64,000 nt of DNA from contig JAUCBN010000020.1 in assembly GCA_035048815.1 (NCBI GenBank), positions 4,347,501 to 4,411,500 of the forward strand, in the 5' to 3' direction. The translations under genes and the position numbers were made by a program. The notes beneath the pieces were generated by a model. The model had not been told where the DNA came from and did not search any database. It saw nothing but the letters and a program-made list of their open reading frames with translations. This document shows, one piece after another, positions 46,562 to 59,100 of this stretch. The stretch is from Abelmoschus esculentus. Its lineage: Eukaryota; Streptophyta; Magnoliopsida; Malvales; Malvaceae. Numbering within the stretch: the stretch's first letter is position 1; the number at the start of each line of letters is the position of its first letter.

Positions 46562-49056
46562 CGAGTTCAACACTCGGATTGTGAGTCTCATTACAAGTGT
46601 TCTTACAAAAATTTTGAAAAGCATGCATGAATTAAATATTTTTGAGATATGGGATGTTTTTGAAAAAAAATACATATTCATGTATTTTAAATATGAGATT
46701 CCAGTATCAAAACTTATTTTAGATTTATTATTTATTTACACAATACTTTATGTTATCATCTTTAATGGATATATTATTATGTCACCTTACATGAGTTTTT
46801 TATTTGTGTATGTTTCATATAGATTTAGATCTAGAAAGATTGTGTACCCATTAGTGATTATTACTCATAATATAGAATTTCTTTTCCTTTCGACCTAGAA
46901 AGTGATCCTTTTGAACCTTGTGAATCCTTGAGCCATGTTTTTTTTAGTAACCTTCATAAGTTTTAACTCAAGTTCAGATCAAGAACTCAAACTTTAGTTA
47001 TCAAGCAAAATATCGTGATTATTCTTATGAATTTAAGACGAAACCCTCTCTAAGAACTCTTTGTTGTCATTTGTTACATGAACCTAAATGCTCTTTTAAT
47101 TTTTTTTTTGAACATCCATGCTTTTGAAAATCTAACGCTATGTTTGGAAAATTTCGAGGACAAAATTTCTTTTAAGGGTGGGAGAGTTGTAATATCCCAA
47201 AAATTATTCCTAATTTTAAAACTCTAATTTTGAAATCCCTAATTAAAAACCCTAATTTTAGATTTTCAATTTTTGAAACCCTAATTTCTTTTTTTTTGAA
47301 GTTTCTAAATTGATTTTCTAAATTCAAGGGAAAATTTTTGGGATAAAATTGTAAAGTTTTGAAAGTTTTAAATATGAATTTAAAGTTTAAAAGTTAAAGT
47401 GATGTTTTGAAAATCCTGAAGAGATTGATGACTAAATATGTAATTTATCCTTTTTTAAAAAATATTTTGTTTTTAACGTGTGTTATTTTTCTATTTACTA
47501 TTTAAATAAAATTGTTTTATTATTTATTAATATAATATATGTTTTGAAATTTGATAACTTTCGGATAACCAATTTGTTTTTGAATTGAATTTTATTTTCA
47601 TTGAGATTAATTATTTTTTAAAGAGTTTTTCTATAATCAATCTTTTTATTAAAAATATTATTTTATTCTAATTATTGTTTTATCAAAAGTCTTTTTTTTA
47701 TTATTATATTATATTATATTATATTATATAGAATTATTGTCAAAGAAGAAAAATCCTTTTAAAATTTTATAATTTTTATTAAAATTCTATAATCTTAAAG
47801 AGATTGTAGCAAACACTTCCCTGCAATAAAACAAAACAAAAAACTTTTTGTATTAAGACTTAAAATACTCGGAAATAAGAAAGAGAAACAAAAAGAAACA
47901 AAAAAAGAAGCTAATGGAATTTCGGGACAGATTTGACTAAGGAAGAGGATGAATGCTTCAATCTTCATCCATGGTAACCTTGAGTGCTCAAAAATGACAG
48001 AAACTTATTGTTGAAATTCCGAAAACTTGAAGAAAGAAGAACTCGAAATAACCTGCACAATAACGTATGCAAACTTGAATCAAATACGTTCAACGTTCAA
48101 AGGACTTGAATCCTCTAGATAGCAATCTAAAAACCCTAAGTATCAAGTAAATTTGACATAACAAACGAATCTAAAATGTCAAAGATAGTTCTAAAAAGAA
48201 TTGAAATGTGAGAAAATTCGCACAGGTTTAATTTTCATTCAAAAGTCTAATCTTTTTACATTGTTTTAAGTACAATTATATAGGAAAAAAAAGGTGTGAC
48301 CGAATTATATTGTGTGAATAATATTAAAGGAGTTTAAAAATTAAATTTAAGTGAAAATAACTCTTTTTTGGCGGAATTAATTTGCAGCCACATGTTTGAA
48401 CGAATTAAACACATAAAACATGTGTTTAATATTTGAAATTTGAAGCAAAACTACTCAATCTTATCCTTTGTGGTCGTTTGGTCTTCAAAATAAGGGTCTT
48501 GTTTAGCTTACACTCCTTTGAATGCCTACACATGTGCACAAGATTGTCATGTGTGTCTCACATGCATGGCACATGCCTAGGACACCCTCCCCACGTGTAG
48601 GATAGGTTTTAGCTACAATAGGTCACTTCGGCTTGAGTTGAGCTAGGTGGAATTGAGTTAAGCTGAAACGAGCTATATGAGAATGTTAAGAGTTGAATTA
48701 AGCTGAGAGCTAAGCCTCTGAGTTAAGGTGAGCTGGAACCGAGCTGCTTACACTCACTTGAGTTGGGGTTGAGCTGTATACACTCACTTGAGCTAGTGTC
48801 CTCCTATGTACCTATGTCAAACAAAAATCCATAAAGTATTATAAACTTAATGAAAACATAAATATAATCCTTAAAACATACTTAGCATAATATATACATA
48901 CTTAAACATATCTAAAAAGTAGTATAGCCTAAATATATCACATATAAGCATGCAACATATTATAAATTTTATGTTCCAAGGCATGAATATGTTCAAATGA
49001 ATCTTGAATTGTATCGCGAAAAAAAAAAAAACTTTCCTAAATTTTTTTTTGCCTAA

Positions 49057-50183
49057 ATAACATATGTTTAATGTTTGAGTTTAATATGAATTGTTTTAAT
49101 TAAGTAAAATTATTATATTTATATTAAAATTTAAATTTATGAAAAATACGATCAGATAAACATTTTAACAATTTGATCAAGATGAAAGTCTTTATCATCT
49201 ATCAAATTAACATCGACAAACGTAAGCGTCGCAACATTCTTTTATTTTTTATTTAACACCTAAATGATTAAAATAAAAATAAATTAAAAATTTAACGAAT
49301 AAATATAAAATTTTAAATTTTAATAACCAAAATAAGAGTAGAAATAAAATTGTCATGACTCATGAAATTTGTAATTTAACCTTAAAATAAATTAAAAAAC
49401 TAAAAAATTCCAAAAAAAAAAGTATATACATAAACGTCTCAACAGCTAAAACCCAATATTTTTTCACAACAAACGTGGGGATTCATTTTATTTAAAATAC
49501 CAAATAAAAAAACACAGTTTCTCCCTATTTCTATCTACCAATTACTAACCTTTACAGGTTGCATTTTCCGTTCTCCTTTTAGAAACAAGTACAGAAAAAG
49601 AAAAAAAAAACATTTTTATTTTAACAATTAAATAGCAATTTAAGACAAAATTCATATAATATAAGGCCATCTCAATATATAATAACACAATAGTTGGTAC
49701 TTAGAGCTGACATTTTCTACCAAACCAGGCAAAAACTTACAACTTCCAAAGAACCCTTTAAACAAGCCAATAACACCTCTTGAGCTGAACACAGAGGGTG
49801 TGTTTTCGTTAAACTGGAAACTATGGAGTGAGATGAGAAGTTACACCATCAGCCAATAACCAAATTAGGGTTCATTGTGGCTATAAGAGTCGAATTGGGT
49901 GCACGTTAAAATTGAAATCCGGGTATTAGAGTTGTTTACCGACGAAATCAGCACATCCTGAAAACGTTTACAATCCCAAGCTTTCTTCTATCTCTGCATG
50001 CATCAAACACCATATCAAGTTACTTAAAAATACAATACTTGTTAAGGAAGAAAAGAGTTGTAGCAAAAGTTCAAATCACATACGTACATGTACAGGCTAT
50101 ACAAACAGCACGGATGATGAGGCTCGTCCATGTCAATCTAATGTGAAAAATAAAACGAAGCTCTCACACGGAAGAGGAGCTTC
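49057..50183. other. Spacer and probable 3' untranslated region of the kinase gene
   Basis: 49057-49480 is AT-rich with no gene. From about 49650 to 50183 the composition evens out, which suits the 3' untranslated end of the minus-strand kinase gene. No clear polyadenylation signal can be singled out. Confidence 0.45.
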
Positions 50184-53100
50184 CTATGCATTCGAATTTG
50201 CTGGAGGATCATCCTTCCAACCTTTAGAAAGCAGGTCATAGTTAATAGATGCGAGCTGGGACAGATTCTAAAACCACAATGAAAAAGATGTATTAGCAAA
50301 ACATGATCAAGTATTTGTAATTATAGGAAACATTGGAGTAAAAACAAAAATGATACAACAAAAAAGAAAAGAAAAAGGGAAAGGGAAATTTATCTAAAAC
50401 AAATGAAAAAACTAAAATATTTATCAAAGTGTCATTCCGGCAACAGTGAGTGCTAGAAAACTATAAAACAAATATTACCAATGCGCCTTACTAGGTGAAA
50501 GAAAAGAATACCTTAAACGAGAAATTACTGAAAGAATAATTGACAGATGAATCGGACTCGAATTCAGCCAGACCTCCACATTCATCTCCCTGTTTCATTT
50601 GTGGTCAACAGAACAACAAAAAAGTCAAATACAAGTCATATATAAACCATCATCTGTGAAACGGCAAATTTCTGGGACTAAGGTACCACTTCATCTTGGC
50701 GGTTGCTCAGGTAGCCACTACTGCCACTCAAACTGTCAGCATCACTGGAGTCATCGAGTTCACTACCTGGATATGCATGGTCACCAGAAGGATTCCACGA
50801 GTAGCGACTAGTAAAGTAACTAGTATCAAGTGCACTCTCTGAACTGGGAACAAAGGCAGCCTGTAAGATGTGAAAAACATTCTGATTCAATATGACACTT
50901 GAGGAACAGTTGGATGGCTCAAAATTCAGAAATGATGGAAAAGACATACACATTACACACCTTTTGCCTTGCAAGAGTGTCCCAATTGATATCTTTGAAA
51001 AATACATGCTGTTTCACCTGTACAAAAATTTTGTTGTTTGTGATTCAAATATCTAAGGCAGCTAATTATTTACATGCGGAAATATAAAGGAAAAAGTGTC
51101 TCGAAACTTCTAGTCTTCTACTCAAATTAAGATTCAATATCACCTCCGATGCTCCTTTGGCTCCAAGTCTCTGATTGGGATCTTCTGTCAACAGTCTGGA
51201 AATTGAATAAATTAAGCAATTTTAAGTCCATAACAAGGCACTTGAACCAAGAAAAATACCGAAACAAAAAGAGCATTACAAAAACTAAGAAATTCCCAAG
51301 ATACATTTAAGCTTGATAGCAGTGGTTTTGGAGAACCCTCTGTGAAAACATTTTGACAAAATCTCTATCTTTTTGAATTTTTTACTAAGTTAAGGATAAC
51401 AAATAGCCATATTAAAAATTTCTTTAAAAAATAAAATGAGAGAGAAAGAGCATTAATAGGAGACAATTTTTAAGATATGAAATACTGCAAAAAGGAAACA
51501 TAATTTCCAGGATATAGAAATTTTAAATAAATTGTTAATACAATAGAAAAGGTTAGCTCCTTTTAATCTGTAAAAAATCTTCAGAAAGGAGAAATATAAA
51601 ACTTCTAGAAAAACAAATTATAGAGGAATACACTAATACAGGATGAAAGTTTCATCAAATAATGCAATAGCAACAATTAAGATGATATATTCTTGACCCT
51701 TTTGTGCCTACTCCTCATGTCTTAAATTCAAGGAATTGTCGAGTCAGATGCCTAGACACATACCTGTCACGAGTCTGAGCAACTTAGGTGGAAATTAAAG
51801 GAAATTGGGGGAGGGGATGCACAACTGAAAAATATAAAAGTGAGGTGGATTTATTTTTAGGTACACGTTCTGATTGGCTCATGTTGCCATGTAAGGAAAA
51901 AAAAAAACTAAAGGTGTTATCTTTTGGGGGCAAAATATTTGATGAAATCAAAGCTGAAGTAGCAAGATGGACAAAAAAAGATCAGGTACCAACTTGGGAA
52001 AAATTGCCTAGTTAGGCCAAATGTTTAACCATTCACAAAAATGTCAATGAAATAATGTTATAAGAATCTACTAAGACTCGTTTGCAAACAAAGTTATATA
52101 TATCAGCATGCATCAAATTCTCACAAAATGCCAAAATGACATCAATAAAACAATTTCCTTACCGATCAATTAGATCATGTGCTTCTAGGCTCATTTCATC
52201 TGGCACACTTGGCCAAGGTATTTTGCGGTTGAGAATATTATCAAATATTGTCTAGAACCAAAATATGGGGAAAATTAAAGCAAGAAAGAGAAATAATTTA
52301 AAAAGAAAAATTCAAAGCAGATAGCACATCAATAATTTTAGCATCATTTCAAGATATCCTATACTTCAAAGAATGAACAATCTTTAAAGGAGAAAAAAAA
52401 ACCCTCAAAACAGTATCAATATTAAAGAACCCAGGTAAACCAGTGTTTGAACAAAAAAACAACATAAAAGTTCCTTCTAGTTCAAGAATCTGGAGTCCAA
52501 AACTGACTGGAAGTGAGTAATATACCATGATAGTTGCCATACAGTTTTAACTCAACCAAACAGAAGATATACCCCTTAATTGACCAAGGTGCTAGAAAAA
52601 AAACAATATTATTTTGTGCTGATTTGTTTACTTCTAATATTGTCTCAGTATTTACCCTGCCAAGAAAGGAACATCTGGAACACAAAAGTATACCCAACAA
52701 TTCGCAATGGGATAAGACTTGTGTCTTCAAGCCCATGTACTACCACAAGAAAGTTGTGAAGGTAACTATCATTGAGAATTTTGAATTGATGTTAACCAAA
52801 GATATGATTGATTTTCCACCCCCATTGACCAAACATTTAGAAACATGTCTGTCACTAATCTAGAAATAGCTTCATTCTAACAAAGCCTCATTCTCAATGT
52901 AATCTGGATAGGGAGCTAGAATCAAGAACTAGAACAGCTAGAATTAAGATATTACCTGCGGATGTTCTGCATTGAAGGGTGGAATGCCAACAATCAGTTC
53001 AAACAAAATGACACCCACAGACCACCAATCCGCAGTTGCACCTGAGGCAAATTAGACAATATGGCAAATTTACATATTTAAACAAGATCAATCAGAGAAG

Positions 53101-56100
53101 AAATGCATAAGTGTATCAGGTACAAATGGAGGGGCAACCAATCAGCCACCATAGGCCTTGATCAAATTATGACCAAGATATCGGTCCAAAATCTTTGGTC
53201 AACTAATAATTTGGATCTAGGTCGCTTGAGCTTCTAGGTTAATACACAAAAATCTTCAGGTTGACCTTAATCTAACTTGACCTCTATGGCAAACAAGTGA
53301 TTTAAAGATAATTAAAGCACCTTAAACTAAAATGAGTTATACAAACCATGTCCTGTTCCCAAAAGGATCTCTGGTGCCAAATAGTCGGGTGTACCAACAG
53401 CAGACCGTTTCTTGCGTCTCTCTTGCTGGTGCTCAGATGCAGATAACTGAGGCTGCTCATCATCGAGTAGAGATGTGCCACTAACCGCTGGACCAGATAA
53501 GTCGTCGGTGCTGTTGATGAGACCAACCTTTGAAAGCCCAAAATCTGTCAACTACAACAATGGAAAATTTAACTATTAGTTTGAAAGGGTGTGTTCCAAC
53601 ATAATGAAAGGTCAAAAAAGCTTAACACTAAAGAAGTAATATTTCAGTACCCTAATTTGCTTAATAAATTATCATCTTGAGATAAAATAGGTAGTGCCTT
53701 GATCACTCAATCACATCTCACCTTTCAACATGAGTTTCAGTTTTCCCTAATAAGCCAGTACCGTACAACACACTTCAACTTGTCATTGTAATACCAATAA
53801 CTCATAAATTATGAAAGAATAGTAAAGAGAAAGATAACATTTTGCATTATAACAACAGTAATAATTAATCAACTGTAGATAGAAATATGATATTCCGCTT
53901 CAGACCCAAAAACAAATGATATTTTCCGTTGTGACTGTCAATAATGGCACAATTATAATTACTGAAAACAACAATAACAAAAGTATGCAATGTGTATCTT
54001 CTAATACCCATGAAAAAGAAGGGAAACAAGGAAAGTCATATTAAACCATCACCTTGATATGACCATCATGTGCAATCAACAAATTATCAGGCTTCAAATC
54101 ACGATGAACCACATGCAGAGAATGTAAATACTCCAAGGCAAGCACCTGTAAAAACATTTATATATGTTTTTACACTAAAAATAACAAAGAAAAAGAATTC
54201 AATTAACATAAGCCAAAATACATATACCTTATAGTAGATTAAACCAAAAACTGTGTATCAAAAAAAAAAAAAAAAACACTTAAGGGTCAAAAAGAACAAA
54301 AACTTACTACTTCCGCTATGTATACACGAGCAACCTCTTCATCCAAGCAGCCTAAATTTCTCAGCAATGAATATAAATCCCCTCCATTTAAATACTCCAT
54401 CACAAGATACAAGTTCTCACGGCAAGTAAATGAATAGAAAAATCGAACCTATACAGCGCATAGATGATATATTAATATAAGAAGGTAACAAGCCCTTAAG
54501 GAAAAGTCAATTCTTCGCAAGCAAGACCTGCTCACCACAAATGGGTTGCGAACTGAAATCAAAATATCACGCTCAGCTAATATACTTTCAACTGCATTCT
54601 TACGAATCATATCTGCTTTCTTTAGAACCTGCACCAAACAGCAAAAACATATTTTATTGAAAGTTAAATCCATCTTCACTCTCATTGACAACAAAATAAT
54701 GAAAAATAAGATGAAGGTCCCAAAAGAAAATTACATTGCCAATTGTAAAATAAAAAAAATTAAACAATCAGGTCAGAACTCAGAACAAAGCAGAGCAAAA
54801 GAATGGCATGGAACGAACCTAAAATAAATGTTAGCTAGAAAAATTCCTTGGGGGAAAGATTTTTTTAAATATCATTTTACCAATATATCATTGGTAAGTT
54901 GAGATGAAAAATAAATAGTGAAAAATGAAAATAATCTTCTATCTATACAAACTTGATTCACACCATTCACATTTGTCTTTTTATCAAAAAAATTAATTTG
55001 CACTGGTTTGTTTTAGTTAGTAGGTGTGGAAAATGATAATCCTTCCTATTTTCTTCTCTCACTTTTGTTTCCTTCAAAGCACCCTGAAATTCATTTTCTT
55101 TCCACTTTCCCAATTCCTAAACCCAAAACTCATTGTCATTGCAGATTAATGTTTTAAAATGTTAAGATGATTAACATTACTGACAGTACTTTGACCATCC
55201 TTTATGCAAAAAGAACATGTTATTACTATTTTGGTTTGAGTATTATGAAAGTAAAATCATAAGGACAATCAAACTCCTTTTTAGCTTGTAAGATAAATTG
55301 AGGCCCAAATTTCCTTATTGTTCCATGTTTGAATCCAATTGGAATAAAGAAAACAAAGGTGGCAGGAATAGCAAGGTGAAAAGTGGGAAGTTACATTATT
55401 GGATTTAAAACCAACAGTTAAATTTAAAGCAGACAAAAACTTTCACATATTTTCTCCTTTTTGGTTTCTTCTTTCTTTCTAAATATCTCTCACATCTCTC
55501 TTCCTCCATCGAGTTCGCTTTAGTCTCACCTGGATTTGCAATATTTATCCAGTCTCTCTTCACCATCTCCAATACTATATTCACTTTTTGTTTAAGATTT
55601 CTCTCCACATACACCTTAATTGATTATAAATAGTCTGTTTATTGTGTGGGGTGAAAATTCTATAGCAACTGAAGGGTAGTAAGTTCAGGAAAGAATTTGG
55701 TCTAATTAGAGGATTTAATTTCACAAACTAAGTCAGCTGCTTCTGAGTTCTGACAGAGATCTATAACCAAGTTCATGTTGAGTCGTGTCAACAAAGATAC
55801 TCTAGCAAAAATGCAAAAGTCAGCTACATAGATTTTGATAAATGATTTACCATAAATAAAGTTATTTGGTCATAAATCTTTCCTCAATTTTCTAGACAAT
55901 TTTTCAGGTAATCTTGGTGAAAGGTAACGTGAATGCAACAAAGTCCCCCCAAAGTGATCCAGATCACAGAAACATAGGGAGATACCAAATTAGTAAACCG
56001 TCTTCACAAACATTCAGGACAGAGGAGCTTAAAGTTTGTAAGAAATTAAGAGGGCAACTAAATATGCATCACAATACCAAAGAAGCCTTCAAGTATTTTT

Positions 56101-59100
56101 ATTGCATGATGAAAACACAAGAAAAATCAACCAAAGAAAAAAAACCAAAGAAAAAATTAAAAAAAAGAATAAGAGAGCGCCACAAATTGAGGAAACATTA
56201 ACACGATAATAAATAATGACAATTATATTCATTGATAAAAAAAATATCTTAGGGAAAAAATAACTCAGGTACCTTTATAGCAAAAAGATCCCCCGTTGTT
56301 CTCTTTTTGGCTAAGAAAACACGTCCAAACGCTCCACGACTAATTGGTTTTATTATCTCAAAATCATCTATGGAGGTACGATCCTTAGATGAGTGAACAG
56401 GGCTAGTTCTCAAGCTACGTACCACATCATCCTCTAAAGGAGCATCCTCATCAATAATTGTACTTGTTATATCAACCTTTTCATCCTCAACTAGCTCACA
56501 AAGCTGCAAGTACTTCTCCCTAAACGTTGAAATCATAAGTGAATAAAGAAACCACAACAAACGCAATCAGCAAATTTTGCTCAAATTCAAATTTTCTTTA
56601 TGAATTTATAATAGGTCCACAAAATTTTCGTCACTGATAAAATTTAATTTTTGGGGTGTACCTACTACATTTTCCTCATACTTTACATGTGTCAAAGAAT
56701 ATGTGCCCAAAAGAATGTGTCAAAGAATATTAGCAACATACTTACCTGATCAGTTTCTCAATGCGTGCCCCAAATGTTTCTACTGTAAGAGCATCAAATT
56801 TCCTGCGGTCTATGACGAGTCTCAAGTCTTCAAGACAAGATAGCAAATATGGCATCGAACGATCATCAACCAAAGGCGTACTTCCTACGCATCTGGCAAT
56901 ATCAGCAAGTTCATTCATCTGCATGGCGTGTAAGAAATTAGAACTTGGTACTGCTACAGTAAGACCAAAATACACAACTACATATCAAAAAGCAACACCT
57001 CGGGCCATCAGAACCTAAATTCTTCAAAGCGATATGTAATGCATCTCCAATGCATAGAGTTTCTTTTGCAAAATTGAACTGAATCAAATTAAGATGAAAG
57101 CTTTCATATCAAATACTTTATAATTTATCTTCATAAACAAATATAGGCAGTCCAATGCTGGTATAATCTACCTGCATAAGCAACTATCAGCGGTCCAATA
57201 CTGGTGCATAACAGTTGTATTTGCAAAAATTTAACAGAGACAAATTACAAATCCCAAAAACATAGACAAAAATATCTTTTATATAACAAGTATTTCAAAC
57301 AAGCAAGAGGAAGAGCATAACTGGAAAGGAGAGTATGGATGGAAGGTCAAGGGAGGGGAACTATAAACTTGTATGGAAAATACCAAAAAGCATATTAGTT
57401 CATTGGACATATAACAGTACACAGCAATTTCTGCTGTTCTTAAAGCAGGTAAGTTGTTCTGAAATAACAACTGGGAAAAGAGATACCTGTGGAAGATCCT
57501 CTTGCTCAGAGAAAGCACCCCTGCCTGACAATAACAAATCTATCTGACTAGTTCTTGGTGTCAATAAAGGAGATCTAGGAGTCATGCTTCCGGCGGATGA
57601 TGTTGTCATTCCTTGTTCAGACTTCGGGCCAAAGCGAGCTTTACATGACATGGAAGGTAAACCCTTAAAGTCATCCATTAAAACTGAATTATCAGCTTCA
57701 GGGAAACAATCAAGCATATCTTCTGATCCTCTCCTTGACCAATCACTTAGTTTGGGAGATAGAGCATCAGATTCTTCAGTCACACTAGAATTTGATGCTT
57801 TTGCAACATCAGGGCTCCCCAAGTGTTGGATATCCTTATTAGCAAAGGAGTCTGCCATCTTCTCAAGTGTTTCAGCAATTCTTACAAGACGTTCATCAAC
57901 ACTTAAGCCGTGCTGATCACATCGATCAGCAACTGCACATATTCTCGAGTGATCTTCCACATTTGAGGTGGGAACCTCTTCTTCACAAATGCGGCATATT
58001 ATAGAATTTTCTTCAGAAACATTAGGTTGATCTCCCCAATAACCCCAAGAAATTTTGTGTTGATGCTTAGAAGACTGCCCTTGAGATTCTTTTGCAGCAG
58101 GAAGCTCCTGGAGTTTAATAGAAGCCATGTCTACATCGGAGGCTCCTGTTCTTTTCAAAGTTTCAATCATATTATTATTCTGAGCCTTGATAACAGTAGT
58201 TTCCTTTGGACCTTTTCTGGCAGGAGTAGGGAGTTTCTTCCAAGAAGCTATCCTGTCTCTGCTTGCAGGAGGCTCCAAGTTCTTTGGAGTGTCATCACCG
58301 GGAGCAACAAAACCTCCTGGCATGCCAGCATGGTCTTTAATCCAATCAAAAGCATGTTGCTCCTGACTATAAGATTTCTTAGACGAGACTGCTTTTGATG
58401 CCTTCGATGCACTTGAACTTTTTGCTTCTCTTAGGACACCTGAAAAACTTCTCTTATCTACAGGATGCAAGACTCTAGATTGGCGAAGTTGTATCAAAGG
58501 TTCATCCTCAGCTAACCCACTTTCTTTGTGGAACTGCAACAATCTAGTACACCTTGTGAGAATGAAAAGCATTCGGGTATAAAGCTGCTTCAGCACGCAT
58601 GGAGGGAGTTCTTGACGCTTATCATCTAACTCCTGAACAATGCCTTCACACTGAAGCCAAAACTCTCCAGGTGGTGTCATAGCACAGCTTCGAGCCAAAA
58701 CCAGCAAATCCTCAATAGTTTCCTGCCACTCAGGATGACTGTCGACAATTTTTTCTAGTATTCCAACCAGATCTGCAGCAAAAACAGCAAGATCAGAGTT
58801 CACTTCCTCCTTTGCTTTGTCAAATTTTGCTCGAATCACAACCAAGACTTCCTGCATAAAACAAAAATTTAGTTAGGAACACAGAAACATATGAAAATAG
58901 GAGGCAAGAAATGTAGTCAAAGTACCTCCAAGTTGTTTAAGCGTCGAGGTTTCCAAAATGGAAAAGGTCGTACTCCTTTGGAATTCAATTCATGGGAAAA
59001 GCTCTTAATATCAGCAGGAAACCTCTTCTGAGGACCACTTGTAACACGAAGGATAGCTTGAAAACGGGGAGATTCAGATTCTTTTGGGTTTTCACAATCA

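Larger units (their letters stand above)
43767..47804 (+). mobile_element. Tekay/Del-like gypsy element with most of its interior deleted
   Basis: It has a 5' LTR 43767-46545 (TGTAACATCCC to GGGGTTATA), primer site 46550-46561 (TGGTATCAGAGC, initiator tRNA-Met), about 640 bp of interior, polypurine tract 47171-47187 (TTTTAAGGGTGGGAGAG), and a truncated 3' LTR 47188-47804 (TGTAATATCCC...). All of gag-pol is missing. The phrase ATTTCGAGGACAAAATTTC before the polypurine tract is characteristic of chromovirus ends. The 3' LTR is cut at about 620 bp where the right LTR of the host gypsy element begins. Confidence 0.85.
40492..49056 (-). mobile_element. Deleted Ty3/gypsy element, minus strand, interrupted by a Tekay-like element
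   Basis: Direct repeats 40492-41786 and 47805-49056 share about 1.25 kb, for example CTTCCCTGCAATAAAA at both left ends, AGTATCAAGTAAATTTGAC, and the AGCTGAAACGAGCTATATGAG block. Next to the left copy, on the minus strand, AAAGAAGGGGGA (41787-41800) is a polypurine tract, so the left copy is the 3' LTR. Between them lies a short gag-protease remnant (42315-43271); reverse transcriptase, RNase H and integrase are gone. The 5' leader is split or replaced by a Tekay-like element. The right LTR has lost about 35 bp at its outer end, so a target duplication cannot be checked. Confidence 0.8.

Noticed and set aside
46550..46570. Possible tRNA-like sequence (TGGTATCAGAGCCGAGTTC)
   Set aside because: It is the complement of a tRNA-Met 3' end, that is a primer binding site; no cloverleaf can be drawn around it.
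50678..50686. In-frame stop directly after QDEVVP in the kinase C-terminal part
   Set aside because: It lies beyond the donor at 50686; splicing after QDEV leads on to GDECGG and the conserved tail.
55405..56201. Lysine-rich frames in kinase intron 6
   Set aside because: Both strands are AT-rich intron; no splice-compatible join and no match to the family.
57279..57486. Extension of the kinase exon frame past 57487
   Set aside because: The donor GT at 57486 joins DLPQ to MNELADIARC in the next exon, as in the family; the extension is intron.
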